A DNA stretch of 64,000 bases from an uncultured Mycoplasmatota bacterium (lineage in GTDB: Bacteria; Bacillota_I; Bacilli_A; RF39; UBA660). Below are positions 14,915-25,237 of this stretch, piece by piece. Numbering within the stretch: position 1 is the first letter of the stretch; the number at the start of each line of letters is the position of its first letter. The translations under genes were made by a program, and so were the position numbers. The notes under the pieces are model-generated. The model was given only the letters and a program-made list of their open reading frames with translations. It was not told the DNA's origin and ran no database searches. The DNA is taken from positions 110,333 to 174,332 of the forward strand of contig URQZ01000001.1 in the NCBI GenBank assembly GCA_900550255.1, given 5' to 3'.

Positions 14915-17545
14915 CTACTTTTGCGTTCCAGACTTGATAGCGGCTTGTGCAGCTGCAAGTCTTGCTGTTGGAACTCTAAATGGAGAACATGACACATAAT
15001 TAAGTCCTATTCTATGGCAAAATTCAACACTACTTGGTTCTCCACCATGTTCACCACATATACCAAGTTCAATATTTGGTCGTGTTTGTTTTGCTTTACT
15101 AATTGCAATTTTCATAAATTCTCCAACTCCAGTTTGATCTATTCTTTCAAAAGGATCATTTTCAAATATTTTTTTACTATAATAATCATTCAAAAATTTA
15201 GAAGCATCATCCCTTGAAAATCCATAAGTCATTTGTGTTAAATCATTTGTTCCAAAACTAAAAAATTCTGCATATTTAGCAATTTCATCAGCAATAATAG
15301 TAGCACGTGGTACTTCTATCATTGTTCCAACTTGATATTTTAAATCAATACCTGATTTTTCAATTATTTCTTTTGCTGTTTCATCAACAATATTTTTTAC
15401 ATATTTAAGTTCATTAACATCACCAATTAAAGGTATCATTATTTCTGGAGAAACGTTAATATTTTCTTTTGTTACATTAATAGCCGCTTCTATGACAGCT
15501 CTCGTTTGCATGCGTGCAATTTCTGGATAAGTTATAGCTAGACGACAACCACGATGTCCCATCATTGGATTAAATTCTTTTAATTCACTAACTCTATCTT
15601 TTAACTCTTCAAATGTCATATCAAGAGATACAGCTAATTCCTTTAATTCTTCATCCGTTTTTGGTAAGAATTCATGTAATGGTGGATCTAAATATCTAAT
15701 TATAACTGGTAAGTTATCCATTGTTCTAAATAATTCCTCAAAATCAGAACGTTGCATAGGTAATATTTTATCTAAAGCTGCTTGTCTTTGTTCATATGTT
15801 TTAGCAGTTATCATTTGTCTAACAGCAAATATTCTGTTTTTATCAAAGAACATATGCTCTGTTCTACAAAGTCCAATTCCTTCAGCTCCAAATTTTTTAG
15901 CCTGTAAGGCATCTTTAGGCGTATCAGCGTTTGCTCTTACTGAAAGAGTTCTAATTTCATCAACCCAATTCATAAAGATTTCAAAATCTCCACTTATTTT
16001 TGGTTCTACAGTTTTAACACTTCCACTATATACTTTACCAGTACTACCATCAACTGAAACAAAGTCACCTTCTTTAAATATCTCACCTGTTTTTGTTTTT
16101 AAGGTTTTAGTATTTTCATCAACAACTAAATCTCCACATCCACAAACACAACATCTTCCCATTCCACGTGCAACAACGGCAGCATGAGAAGTCATTCCAC
16201 CTCTAACGGTTATAATAGCCTCAGCATCTTGCATTCCTTTAATATCCTCTGGAGAAGTTTCTAAACGAGCTAAAATACATTTTTCACCACGTTTTTTAGC
16301 TAAACTAACTTCTTCAGCTGTAAAATATAATTTACCACAACCTGCTCCTGGTGATGCAGCAAGTCCTGTTGCAATCACAGTTGCATTTTTTAATTCTTCT
16401 TCATCAAAATTAGGATGTAACAATTGATCCAAAGATTCTGGTTCAACTTTTAAAATAGCTTCTTCTTTACTTATCATATTAGAATTTACTAAATCAACTG
16501 CAATTTTTAAAGCTGCTTTAGCTGTTCTTTTTCCATTACGAGTTTGAAGCATATATAATTTTCCATCTTCAATTGTAAATTCCATATCTTGCATATCTTT
16601 ATAATGATTTTCTAATGTTTTAGCTATTTTTTCAAATTGTTCATAAATTTCTGGCATAATTTCTTTTAATGTCTCAATTGGTTGTGGAGTTCTAACACCT
16701 GCAACGACATCTTCTCCTTGAGCATTAATTAAATATTCCCCGTATAATTTATTTTCACCTGTTGCTGGATTTCGAGTAAACGCTACACCTGTCCCAGATG
16801 TTTGACCTTTATTTCCATAAACCATTTCTTGAACATTAACAGCTGTTCCCCAACTGTAAGGAATATTATGCATTTTACGATATACATTAGCACGATCATT
16901 ATTCCATGATCTAAACACAGCCTTTATTGCTTCTATTAATTGTACTTTAGGATCTTGTGGGAAATCCTCATTTGATACTTCTTTATAAACTTTTTTAAAT
17001 TCATTAGTTACTTCAACCATATCATCTGCTGTTAAGTCTGTATCATAATGAGCATTTTTTTCTTCTTTTATTTTATCTAACAATCTTTCGAATTTTGCTT
17101 TATCATATCCCTTAACAACATCGGCAAACATCATGATAAAACGACGATATGAATCATATGCAAATCTTTTATTATCTGTCAATTTAGAAAGTCCTTCTAC
17201 AACTTCATCATTAAGTCCTAAATTAAGAACTGTATCCATCATTCCTGGCATTGAAGCACGAGCACCACTTCTAACAGATACTAGTAGTGGGTTTGTAGGA
17301 TCACCTATTTTCTTACCACTAATTTCTTCTAATTTTGCAAGTTTTTCAAAAATTTGTGAAATTATTTCGTCATTTATTGTTTCTTGATCATCATAATACT
17401 TATTACATGCTTCTGTTGTAACTGTAAAACCTTGAGGAACAGGTAATCCTATACTTGTCATTTCAGCTAAGTTAGCACCTTTTCCACCAAGTATTTCACG
17501 CATATCTTTATTTCCTTCATCAAACGAATATACAAATTTTGTCAT
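14915..17545 (-). CDS. ppdK: Pyruvate, phosphate dikinase, 876 aa
   Basis: Full-length PPDK, which interconverts pyruvate + ATP + phosphate and phosphoenolpyruvate + AMP + pyrophosphate; in fermenters it often runs in the glycolytic direction. The ATP-grasp start has GGKGANLAEM (about residues 20-29) and RSGARASMPGMMD. The swivelling domain carries the phospho-His in GGMTSHAAVVARG (near 450). The PEP-binding barrel has GHRGCRL and the catalytic Cys in LGICGEHGGEP. Length equals the family norm (~875). It follows tdk by 83 bases and may be in the same transcription unit. Confidence 0.97.
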   Translation of the reverse strand: MTKFVYSFDEGNKDMREILGGKGANLAEMTSIGLPVPQGFTVTTEACNKYYDDQETINDEIISQIFEKLAKLEEISGKKIGDPTNPLLVSVRSGARASMPGMMDTVLNLGLNDEVVEGLSKLTDNKRFAYDSYRRFIMMFADVVKGYDKAKFERLLDKIKEEKNAHYDTDLTADDMVEVTNEFKKVYKEVSNEDFPQDPKVQLIEAIKAVFRSWNNDRANVYRKMHNIPYSWGTAVNVQEMVYGNKGQTSGTGVAFTRNPATGENKLYGEYLINAQGEDVVAGVRTPQPIETLKEIMPEIYEQFEKIAKTLENHYKDMQDMEFTIEDGKLYMLQTRNGKRTAKAALKIAVDLVNSNMISKEEAILKVEPESLDQLLHPNFDEEELKNATVIATGLAASPGAGCGKLYFTAEEVSLAKKRGEKCILARLETSPEDIKGMQDAEAIITVRGGMTSHAAVVARGMGRCCVCGCGDLVVDENTKTLKTKTGEIFKEGDFVSVDGSTGKVYSGSVKTVEPKISGDFEIFMNWVDEIRTLSVRANADTPKDALQAKKFGAEGIGLCRTEHMFFDKNRIFAVRQMITAKTYEQRQAALDKILPMQRSDFEELFRTMDNLPVIIRYLDPPLHEFLPKTDEELKELAVSLDMTFEELKDRVSELKEFNPMMGHRGCRLAITYPEIARMQTRAVIEAAINVTKENINVSPEIMIPLIGDVNELKYVKNIVDETAKEIIEKSGIDLKYQVGTMIEVPRATIIADEIAKYAEFFSFGTNDLTQMTYGFSRDDASKFLNDYYSKKIFENDPFERIDQTGVGEFMKIAISKAKQTRPNIELGICGEHGGEPSSVEFCHRIGLNYVSCSPFRVPTARLAAAQAAIKSGTQK

Positions 17546-17628
17546 ATTAATTATCTCCTACCTTCTATTTTAAATTATAACAAATCACTAAATATTATTC
17601 AATTTTTCCTTAAATATTTTACATTTCT

Positions 17629-18213
17629 TTACTTTTGTAATTTCTTTACCTTCTTTATATAGCATTCACCACAAAGAGGAACATATTCAACATTTTCATT
17701 TGAACCATCAATTAAAACATCTTCTCCATCAGTTACAAAGTCACCATTTACTTTTCTAGCATTAAATCTTGCTTTTTTACCACAACTACAGATAGTAACT
17801 ATTTCTTCTAATGAATCAGCATAAATCATAAGAGCCTCACTACCTTCAAAAAATTCCCCTTTAAAGTTTGATTTTAAACCATAACACATAACAGGTATTT
17901 CTAAAAGTTTTGTTATTTTAAACAATTCAAACACTTGATTTTTATTAAGAAATTGGGCTTCATCTATTAAAATACAAAAAGTATCTTTATTTATTTTTTC
18001 ATATATTTCTTTTAAATTATCGCTTTCAATATAGACATCTATTTTCCTTTGAATACCTATCCTTGATACGATTTTATCATTTCCTTTTGAATCAATTATT
18101 GGTTTAGCTACAATTATTGATTTATTATTACGATCATAATTATAAGCTTCCTGAATTATTTTAGTTGATTTTCCTGATTCCATTGTTCCATATTTAAAAT
18201 ATAATTTTGCCAT
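17629..18213 (-). CDS. tdk: Thymidine kinase (type II), 194 aa
   Basis: Phosphorylates thymidine and deoxyuridine in pyrimidine salvage. Walker A GTMESGKST at residues 9-17, Walker B-like LIDEAQF near 84, and a zinc ribbon formed by CSCG near 143 and CGEC near 182. Length is normal. Start has AAAGGAGTG before it and lies 4 bases after the Xer stop, so the two are co-transcribed. It fits with the pyrimidine nucleoside phosphorylase at 35-36 kb. Confidence 0.96.
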   Translation of the reverse strand: MAKLYFKYGTMESGKSTKIIQEAYNYDRNNKSIIVAKPIIDSKGNDKIVSRIGIQRKIDVYIESDNLKEIYEKINKDTFCILIDEAQFLNKNQVFELFKITKLLEIPVMCYGLKSNFKGEFFEGSEALMIYADSLEEIVTICSCGKKARFNARKVNGDFVTDGEDVLIDGSNENVEYVPLCGECYIKKVKKLQK

Positions 18214-18217
18214 TTTT

Positions 18218-19108
18218 TCACTCCTTTGCTCTTGGATGTGTACTCAAATACACACTTCTTAATCTTTCATTTGTAACATGAGTATATATTTCGGTTGTTG
18301 ATAAATTTTCATGTCCTAACAATTCTTGAACGCATCTAAGTTCTGCTCCATTTTCTAACATATGTGTTGCGAACGTATGCCTAAATACATGGGGGCTAAT
18401 ATTGAAATCTAGTTCTCCCTTTTTTATTATTTTATTTATTATTTCTCTAACTCCCCTATCTGTTATTTTATTGCCTAAATGATTTAGGATTAAATAATCA
18501 GTTTCTTTTTTTTGTAATTTAATTCGTCCATCTTTCAAATATAAGTTTAATATTTCTATTAAATATGATCCAAATAAAACATATCTTTCTTTATTTCCTT
18601 TTCCCAATATTTTTATTGTTCTATTATTCATATTTATATCTTTAATTTTAATATTAATAAGTTCACTAACTCTTATCCCTGTTGAATACAAAAGTTCTAA
18701 TATTAAACTATCTCTTTGACCCAAAGGTGTACTTTTATCTGGAATGTTTAATATTTGTTCTAATTCTTCATAATACAAAAATTTAGGTAATTTTTTATCT
18801 AGTTTAGGATTTGATATAAGTAACATTGGATTGGTATTTATTTTATTTTCTGAAATTAAGTATTTAAAAAAACTTCTCAATGTACTTAAATTACGTGATA
18901 TGCTTTTTTTAGAATAATTGCATTTATATAAATAAGATAAATATTTTCTTAAAAACTGATAATCTATCTGTTTTATATCATTTACTTTTGAAGATTCACA
19001 AAAAAGAAAAAATATTTCTAAATCTTTATTATAACTTTCGGTTGTATTTAGAGAATATTTTCGAATATTTTTAAGATAATTTACAAAATTTAGTATCTCA
19101 TTTTTCAT
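18218..19108 (-). CDS. Tyrosine recombinase of the XerC/XerD type, 296 aa
   Basis: Site-specific recombinase with an N-terminal SAM-like DNA-binding domain (residues ~1-90) and a catalytic domain. Active-site residues: Arg in STGIRVSEL, Lys in LGKGNKERY, HVFRHTFATHML (HxxR), the second His in LLGHENLSTTEIYTHV with the nucleophilic Tyr. Length fits chromosome-dimer resolvases. ATG at 19108 with AGGTGG is preferred to a GTG three codons earlier. The housekeeping setting next to tdk and aspS favours Xer over an integrase, but C versus D cannot be told. Confidence 0.9.
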   Translation of the reverse strand: MKNEILNFVNYLKNIRKYSLNTTESYNKDLEIFFLFCESSKVNDIKQIDYQFLRKYLSYLYKCNYSKKSISRNLSTLRSFFKYLISENKINTNPMLLISNPKLDKKLPKFLYYEELEQILNIPDKSTPLGQRDSLILELLYSTGIRVSELINIKIKDINMNNRTIKILGKGNKERYVLFGSYLIEILNLYLKDGRIKLQKKETDYLILNHLGNKITDRGVREIINKIIKKGELDFNISPHVFRHTFATHMLENGAELRCVQELLGHENLSTTEIYTHVTNERLRSVYLSTHPRAKE

Positions 19109-19155
19109 AACTTCCACCTATTTTAATTATAGTATTCATTATATTTTTGGTCAAG

Positions 19156-19180
19156 AAAAAAAGTCAGATTATCTGACTTT
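19156..19180 (-). terminator. Intrinsic terminator of the gat-asnS-aspS operon
   Basis: Minus-strand AAAGTCAGA / TCTGACTTT, 9-bp stem with a 3-base loop. The loop is the TAA stop codon of aspS. A T run follows. Confidence 0.9.
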
Positions 19181-20905
19181 AATGTGAACTTCTCTAAGTT
19201 GGGCTTCCGTAACTTCACTTGGACATCCCATCATAGCATCTTGACCATTACTTGCAAGTGGGAAGGCACTCGTTTCACGAATATTTGGAAGATCACGCAT
19301 TAACATAAGCATTCTATCAATACCAGGTGCCATACCTGCATGAGGTGGCGCACCATAACTAAAGGCTGTATAAAGAGATTTGAATTTTTCCTTTAATTCA
19401 TCTTCACTATAACCAGCAAGTTCAAAAGCTTTTCTCATAATATCTAAATCATGATTTCTAACAGCTCCACTTGCCATTTCAATTCCATTACAAACGAAAT
19501 CAAATTGATAAGCTAAAACATCTTCTAAATTATCACCATTTAAAGCATCAAGTCCACCTTGTGGCATACTAAATGGATTGTGCGTAAAATCATAATGTTT
19601 AGTTTCTTCATTGTATTCATACATTGGAAAATCATTAATAATACAAAATTCAAATTTATTATTATCAATTAAATCTAAACGTCTTCCTAATTCATCTCTA
19701 ATATTTCCAGCAAGAGTTGCAGCAAATTTACGATCAGCTATGAAAAATAATACGCTTCCAGCTTTAAGATTAGCCTTTTCAATCAATTTTACTCTTTCTT
19801 CTTCCGTTAAAAATTTATCGATAGGTCCTTTAAATGACATATCATCCATCACTGTTATATATCCAATACCTGGCATTCCAATTGTTTTAGCATAAGCTAC
19901 TAAATCATTAAACCAAGAATTAGATTTTGAAGCCAAATCATCAACAGCTATGGCTTTTATTGTTGTCTTTTGAAATGGTTTAAAAGTTGTATCTTTTAAT
20001 GTTTCAGTTAAATCAATTATTTCAAGTGGATTTCTTAAATCTGGTTTATCAGTTCCATATTTTTCCATGGACTCACGATATGAAATTCTTCTAAATGGTC
20101 TTGGACTTACCTCTTTATCAGTAAACTTCTTAAAGGTATCATAAAAGATTTCTTCACCGATTTCGTAAACATCTTCTTCTGTAGCAAAAGACATTTCAAA
20201 ATCTAACTGATAAAACTCACCAGCTGTACGATCTGCTCTTGCATCTTCGTCTCTAAAACAAGGTGCGACTTGAAAATACTTATCAAAACCACCTACCATT
20301 AATAATTGCTTAAAAATTTGAGGGGCTTGAGGTAAAGCATAAAATTTACCATGATACTTTCTTGAAGGAACAATATAATCTCTTGCTCCTTCTGGTGACG
20401 AAACAGTTAAAATTGGAGTTTGAATATCTAAGAAACCTAAATCTTTCATTTTACTTCTCAAATAATCAATAACTTGACTTCTAAAAACAATATTGTCATG
20501 AACCTTAGGATTTCTTAAATCTAAATAACGATATTTTAATCTCACTTCTTCATTTACTTCATGAGATGTAATAACCTCAAAAGGAAGAATATGTTTTGCT
20601 TTTCCTAACACTTCAATACTATCAACTAATAACTCTAATTTACCAGTTTTAAGTTTTAAGTTATAATCATCTTCTGATCTTTTTCTTATCTTTCCATTTA
20701 CAGTAACAGTTGATTCTTTAGTTAAACCATCAAAAATATGATCGTCATTACTAACTAACTGAATAACACCTGACTCATCACGAACATCAACAAAAATAAC
20801 ACCACCATGATCACGAATGTTTTCAATCCAACCAGCTACCCTTACTTCTTTTTCTATGTCTTTATCTGTTATTTTTGCACAATACTTTGTACGATATTTA
20901 TTCAT
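19169..20905 (-). CDS. aspS: Aspartyl-tRNA synthetase, 578 aa
   Basis: Class II synthetase: OB-fold anticodon-binding domain (residues ~1-105), then the catalytic domain with motif 2 around FRDEDARADRTAGEF, the bacterial GAD insertion (~ 280-415) and motif 3 APGIDRMLMLM near the end. Presence of the GAD domain marks the bacterial type, and the length agrees with it. It may be discriminating or not: the same operon encodes GatCAB, so AspRS could also charge tRNA-Asn. Last gene of the T-box(Asn) operon; start 14 bases after asnS. Confidence 0.97.
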   Translation of the reverse strand: MNKYRTKYCAKITDKDIEKEVRVAGWIENIRDHGGVIFVDVRDESGVIQLVSNDDHIFDGLTKESTVTVNGKIRKRSEDDYNLKLKTGKLELLVDSIEVLGKAKHILPFEVITSHEVNEEVRLKYRYLDLRNPKVHDNIVFRSQVIDYLRSKMKDLGFLDIQTPILTVSSPEGARDYIVPSRKYHGKFYALPQAPQIFKQLLMVGGFDKYFQVAPCFRDEDARADRTAGEFYQLDFEMSFATEEDVYEIGEEIFYDTFKKFTDKEVSPRPFRRISYRESMEKYGTDKPDLRNPLEIIDLTETLKDTTFKPFQKTTIKAIAVDDLASKSNSWFNDLVAYAKTIGMPGIGYITVMDDMSFKGPIDKFLTEEERVKLIEKANLKAGSVLFFIADRKFAATLAGNIRDELGRRLDLIDNNKFEFCIINDFPMYEYNEETKHYDFTHNPFSMPQGGLDALNGDNLEDVLAYQFDFVCNGIEMASGAVRNHDLDIMRKAFELAGYSEDELKEKFKSLYTAFSYGAPPHAGMAPGIDRMLMLMRDLPNIRETSAFPLASNGQDAMMGCPSEVTEAQLREVHIKVR

Positions 20906-20919
20906 TATAATCTACTCCT

Positions 20920-22311
20920 TTAAAAATCTAGGTTATTTGGTGTCCTAGGAAATGGTATAACATCACGAATATTTTCAACACCTGTCAAATAGATTAATAA
21001 ACGTTCAAATCCCATTCCAAATCCAGAATGCTTACATCCACCATATTTTCTTAAATTTAAATACCAATCTAAATCTTTTGTACCTACATTTAATTCTTTC
21101 ATACGTTTTTCTAAAATATCAATTCTCTCTTCTCTTTGAGAACCACCCATTAATTCACCAGCACCAGGAACTAGCATATCAACAGCAGCAACTGTTTCTT
21201 GATCATCATTTAATCGCATATAGAAGGCTTTAATATCTTTTGGCCAATCAGTTACAAAAACAGGTGCTTTAAAATATTTTTCAGTTAAATATTTTTCGTG
21301 TTCTTTAGCTAAATCTTCTCCTTGTTTTGGTTCATATTCAAATTTTTCATCAGCTTTCATTAAAATATCAATTGCTTCTTTATGAGTAATTCTAACAGGT
21401 TTATTATTAAGAACTACCTTTAATTTTTCAATTAAACCCTTTTCAACAAAACGATCTAAGAAAGCCATTTCATCTTTTGCATGTTCTATTACATAGTTAA
21501 TAATATAACGTAACATATCTTCCTCAACGTCCATAACTTGATCTAAATTACAAAAAGCTATTTCTGGTTCAATCATCCAAAACTCACTAGCATGTGTCTT
21601 CGTATTAGAATTTTCAGCTCTAAAAGTTGGACCGAATGTATAAACTTTTTTAAAAGCCATAGCAAATATTTCACCTTGTAATTGACCAGATACGGTAAGA
21701 GATGAAGGTTTACCAAAGAAATCCTTTTTATAATCAATTTCACCATTTGCATTTTTAGGTATTTTATTTAAATCAAGCGTTGTTACTTGAAACATTTCTC
21801 CTGCTCCTTCACAGTCACTTCCAGTTATTAGAGGAGCATGAAGATATACATATCCTCTTTCTTGAAAATATGTATGAATAGCCATTGCAGCAAGACTACG
21901 AATGCGAAAAACGGCTTGAAATAAATTTGCTCTTGGTCTTAAATAAGCTATTTCTCTTAAAAATTCTCTCGTATGTTTTTTTGGTTGAAGAGGATAATCT
22001 TCTGGACAATCACCCTCTAACTTAATTTTACTTACAACGATCTCATAATCTTGACCTTTTCCTAAAGATTTAACTATCTTACCTTCTACCTTGATAGATG
22101 AACCAATATGTAATTTTGTAATTTCATCAAAATCTTCTAATTTATTATCATAAACTAATTGAATATTTTTAAAAGCTGTTCCATCATAAAATTCAATAAA
22201 GCCAAATTCTTTTTGTTTTCTATGATTTCTAATCCATCCTTCTAAAGATATTTCTTTATCAAGATAATTTTCTATGTTCTCATAAACATCTTTTAAATTT
22301 AATATTTTCAT
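20920..22311 (-). CDS. asnS: Asparaginyl-tRNA synthetase, 463 aa
   Basis: Class II synthetase with an N-terminal OB domain (GWIRNHRKQKEFGFIE near residue 26) and catalytic core: FGPTFRAENSNTKTHASEF (motif 2 region) and GFGMGFERLLIYLTGVENIRD (motif 3). The RAENSNT pattern and the short length without a GAD insertion distinguish it from AspRS. Direct charging of tRNA-Asn coexists here with the GatCAB route encoded upstream. Starts 7 bases after gatB ends. Confidence 0.97.
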   Translation of the reverse strand: MKILNLKDVYENIENYLDKEISLEGWIRNHRKQKEFGFIEFYDGTAFKNIQLVYDNKLEDFDEITKLHIGSSIKVEGKIVKSLGKGQDYEIVVSKIKLEGDCPEDYPLQPKKHTREFLREIAYLRPRANLFQAVFRIRSLAAMAIHTYFQERGYVYLHAPLITGSDCEGAGEMFQVTTLDLNKIPKNANGEIDYKKDFFGKPSSLTVSGQLQGEIFAMAFKKVYTFGPTFRAENSNTKTHASEFWMIEPEIAFCNLDQVMDVEEDMLRYIINYVIEHAKDEMAFLDRFVEKGLIEKLKVVLNNKPVRITHKEAIDILMKADEKFEYEPKQGEDLAKEHEKYLTEKYFKAPVFVTDWPKDIKAFYMRLNDDQETVAAVDMLVPGAGELMGGSQREERIDILEKRMKELNVGTKDLDWYLNLRKYGGCKHSGFGMGFERLLIYLTGVENIRDVIPFPRTPNNLDF

Positions 22312-22318
22312 ATTTCAC

Positions 22319-23779
22319 CTATCTTTTTTCTATTTCTTCAATCATCATAGTTCTTGTCATAGCAGGATTTGCTTGACCTCTTGTTTTTTTCATAACTTGA
22401 CCTACCAAGAAATCTACAATGTTTGTTCTTCCATTTTTATATTGTTCAATCGCATTTGGTTGTTCTTCTAATACTTCTAAAACAATCATTTTAATTGAAT
22501 CTTCATCACCAATTTGTTGCATACCTTCTTCTTCAACAATTTTACTTGGTTCCTTCTCATCCATTAAGGCTTTATATAAAACTTCTTTTGCTTGTTTTGA
22601 AGATATTTTACCACTATCAACCATTTTAATTAATTCAGAAAGCATTACTGGTGTTACAAAGATTTGTTTGATTGAAATATCATTTTTATTAAGATGACCT
22701 AAAATAACACTAGTAATCCAGTTAGAAGCCATTTTAGGATCTACTTTTTCTTTCAAAGTTTCTTCAAAATAATCGGATATTTCTCTTTCTTTAACTAAAT
22801 TAGTTGCATCATAATCTGATAAATTATATTCATTTATATAAATTTCTTTTCTCTCACCAGCTAATTTAGGAATAGCTTTTCTTATTTCTTCTAACCATTC
22901 TTTAGAAATTTTAAACTTAGGAATATTTGGTTCAACAAAATATTTATAATCAATTGCATCTACTTTACTACGCATATAAATAGTTGTTCCAGATTCTTCA
23001 TCCCATCTTCGTGTTTGTTGTTCCATCTCATCATATGTTCCATCTTCTTTTGCCTCTATTTGACGTTCTATTTCATAGTTAATGGCATCTCTTACACCAC
23101 CAAAAGAGTTAACGTTTTTGATTTCTATTTTTGTTCCCCAATTAGAAGCATCTGTTTCATCTTTATCTTTATCCATAATTGAAACATTGACATCACATCT
23201 TATTTGTCCTTTTTTACTATCAGCTTCACTTATGTTTGAATATTGATAGATAGAACGCATTGTTTCTAGGAAAGCAACAGCTTCATCTGCTGAATGAATA
23301 TCTGGTTCTGTAACTAATTCTAGAAGTGGGACACCTGCTCTATTATAATCAATAGTTGAATAACTTGAATAGTGATCACTAGAAGCGGCATCTTCTTCTA
23401 AGTGTAGGTTATTGATACGAACAGTCTTAACTTCTCCGTTACATTCAAAATCTAATTTTCCATAAATTCCAACTGGTGCGGGTTTTGTTTCCTGCGTAAT
23501 TTGAAATCCTTTTGGAAGATCAGGATAATAATAGTTTTTTCTTTCAAAGTACATATATTCTGGTTGCTTACATCCTAAAATCATACTTGCCATTAAAGCT
23601 TTTCTTACAGCTTCTTTATTTACAACAGGTAAAGTTCCTGGAAAGGCCATATCAACTGGTCTTATATTAGAGTTTGGAACATCATTATATGAGTTTTCAG
23701 CGCTTGAGAAAACTTTAGTATTTGTCTCACTTATTTCACAGTGCATTTCAAGTCCAATTAATACTTTATATTTATCCAT
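22319..23779 (-). CDS. gatB: Asp/Glu-tRNA amidotransferase subunit B, 486 aa
   Basis: GatB recognises and activates the misacylated tRNA for amidation to Gln-tRNA or Asn-tRNA. The N-terminal signature LIGLEMHCEI is at residues 7-16, with KNYYYPDLPKGFQI near 86 and the C-terminal YqeY-like tail domain ending in TRGQANPAMTRTMM. Length is standard. Its ATG overlaps the gatA stop by one base (TAATG), so the two are coupled. Confidence 0.97.
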   Translation of the reverse strand: MDKYKVLIGLEMHCEISETNTKVFSSAENSYNDVPNSNIRPVDMAFPGTLPVVNKEAVRKALMASMILGCKQPEYMYFERKNYYYPDLPKGFQITQETKPAPVGIYGKLDFECNGEVKTVRINNLHLEEDAASSDHYSSYSTIDYNRAGVPLLELVTEPDIHSADEAVAFLETMRSIYQYSNISEADSKKGQIRCDVNVSIMDKDKDETDASNWGTKIEIKNVNSFGGVRDAINYEIERQIEAKEDGTYDEMEQQTRRWDEESGTTIYMRSKVDAIDYKYFVEPNIPKFKISKEWLEEIRKAIPKLAGERKEIYINEYNLSDYDATNLVKEREISDYFEETLKEKVDPKMASNWITSVILGHLNKNDISIKQIFVTPVMLSELIKMVDSGKISSKQAKEVLYKALMDEKEPSKIVEEEGMQQIGDEDSIKMIVLEVLEEQPNAIEQYKNGRTNIVDFLVGQVMKKTRGQANPAMTRTMMIEEIEKR

Positions 23780-25236
23780 TATTTTACCTCCTTTGCAATT
23801 TGATTTTTATAATTCATAGTATTTTGAATTGCATAAGCAATATTTAAAACATTTTCATCATCATAACACTTACCAGTAATATTTAAACCAACTGGTAGAT
23901 CATTTACAAAACCATCAGGAATGGTAATGGATGGGAACCCACCAAAGTTTCCAATTTGCATATGTTCTTCCAAAACAACTGTGTCTTCATTTAACATATC
24001 TAAAGATCCATCTAAATGTTTAGCTGGTCCACTTCCTACAGGTAGTATTACAGCATCATATTTTTCATATAGTTTATTCCATTCATCAACTAATAATCTT
24101 CTTACACGTTGAGCATTGTGGAAATATCTATTTTTATTTTGAGCTTGTAAAACATATGACCCAATAACAAAACGTCTTTTAATAAGTGGTGAGAATCCTT
24201 TAGTACGATAATCTTTCATCATTTCGATATAATTATCTCCTTCACCTCTAGGTCCAAAAATGATTCCTGTTAAGTTAGACATATTTGATGTTGCTTCCGC
24301 ACAAGATATTACAACATAAGTTGAAGCTACTGCATTAAGTAATGTTTGATCTACGGATACTTCTTCTACTTCAATTCCAATTTCACGACATTTATCTAAT
24401 GCTTTCATAAAGTTTTCTAAATGTTTTTTTAATTCATCTGTTGCATTTGGGTAATTATTGATATCACAAATCTCTTTGATATAACATATTTTTTTATTTT
24501 TAACATCACCTGTTAAGGCTTTTCTTAAATGAATATCTTTTGAATCCCAACTTGTCATATCATTTTTATCAATACCCTTCATATTATCTACAACAATGGC
24601 AGCATCTTCTACACTTCTTGTTAAGACTCCACAGTGATCTAATGAACTAGCAAAAGCAAAAAGTCCATATCTTGAAATCATTCCATAAGTTGGTTTATAT
24701 CCTACAATTCCACAATAAGCAGCTGGCTTTCTTATTGAATCACCTGTATCTGATCCTGTTGCATATGGATATACACCTGCTGCTACAGCGGCTGCTGATC
24801 CTGCTGATGATCCTGCTGTCATACGTGTTTTATCCCAAGGGTTTTTTACAATACCTGTATGTCCAGTTGTTCCTGTTCCACCCATTCCAAATTCATCCAT
24901 TACTGTTTTATTAACAGCAATAGCACCTTTTTTTTCTAAATTTTTAATAGCTGTTGCTGTAAAAAAGGGAACATAATCTTTTAAGGTATTTGAAGATCCT
25001 GTTGATAAAATTCCTTTAGTACTATAGTTATCTTTTATTCCATAAGGAATTCCTGATAATAATTCATCTGTTACTTCTACTTCTTTAGCATCATCTAAAA
25101 TCGTAACAAAGGCATTACATTCTTTTTGTAATTCATGTGATTTTTTTAAAGATTCTTCTATTAATTCTTTACTAGTTACTTCTTTATTTTTTAAAGCTTC
25201 ATGTATTTCTTCAATACTTTTGTTCATATATTCCAT
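23779..25236 (-). CDS. gatA: Asp/Glu-tRNA amidotransferase subunit A, 485 aa
   Basis: Amidase subunit releasing ammonia from glutamine. The amidase signature GSSAGSAAAVAAG (about residues 142-154) holds the catalytic Ser of the Ser-cisSer-Lys triad, with TGSDTGDSIRKPAAYCG after it and the Lys in GIKDNYSTKG (near 66). Full length. ATG at 25236 lies one base after the gatC stop, and its ribosome binding site is inside the end of gatC. Confidence 0.97.
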   Translation of the reverse strand: MEYMNKSIEEIHEALKNKEVTSKELIEESLKKSHELQKECNAFVTILDDAKEVEVTDELLSGIPYGIKDNYSTKGILSTGSSNTLKDYVPFFTATAIKNLEKKGAIAVNKTVMDEFGMGGTGTTGHTGIVKNPWDKTRMTAGSSAGSAAAVAAGVYPYATGSDTGDSIRKPAAYCGIVGYKPTYGMISRYGLFAFASSLDHCGVLTRSVEDAAIVVDNMKGIDKNDMTSWDSKDIHLRKALTGDVKNKKICYIKEICDINNYPNATDELKKHLENFMKALDKCREIGIEVEEVSVDQTLLNAVASTYVVISCAEATSNMSNLTGIIFGPRGEGDNYIEMMKDYRTKGFSPLIKRRFVIGSYVLQAQNKNRYFHNAQRVRRLLVDEWNKLYEKYDAVILPVGSGPAKHLDGSLDMLNEDTVVLEEHMQIGNFGGFPSITIPDGFVNDLPVGLNITGKCYDDENVLNIAYAIQNTMNYKNQIAKEVK

Positions 25237-25237
25237 A

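Noticed and set aside
18218..19108. Tyrosine recombinase as integrase of the nucleotide-enzyme island
   Set aside because: It is co-transcribed with tdk in a housekeeping setting, has Xer length and lies beyond ppdK; no att-like repeats were found.
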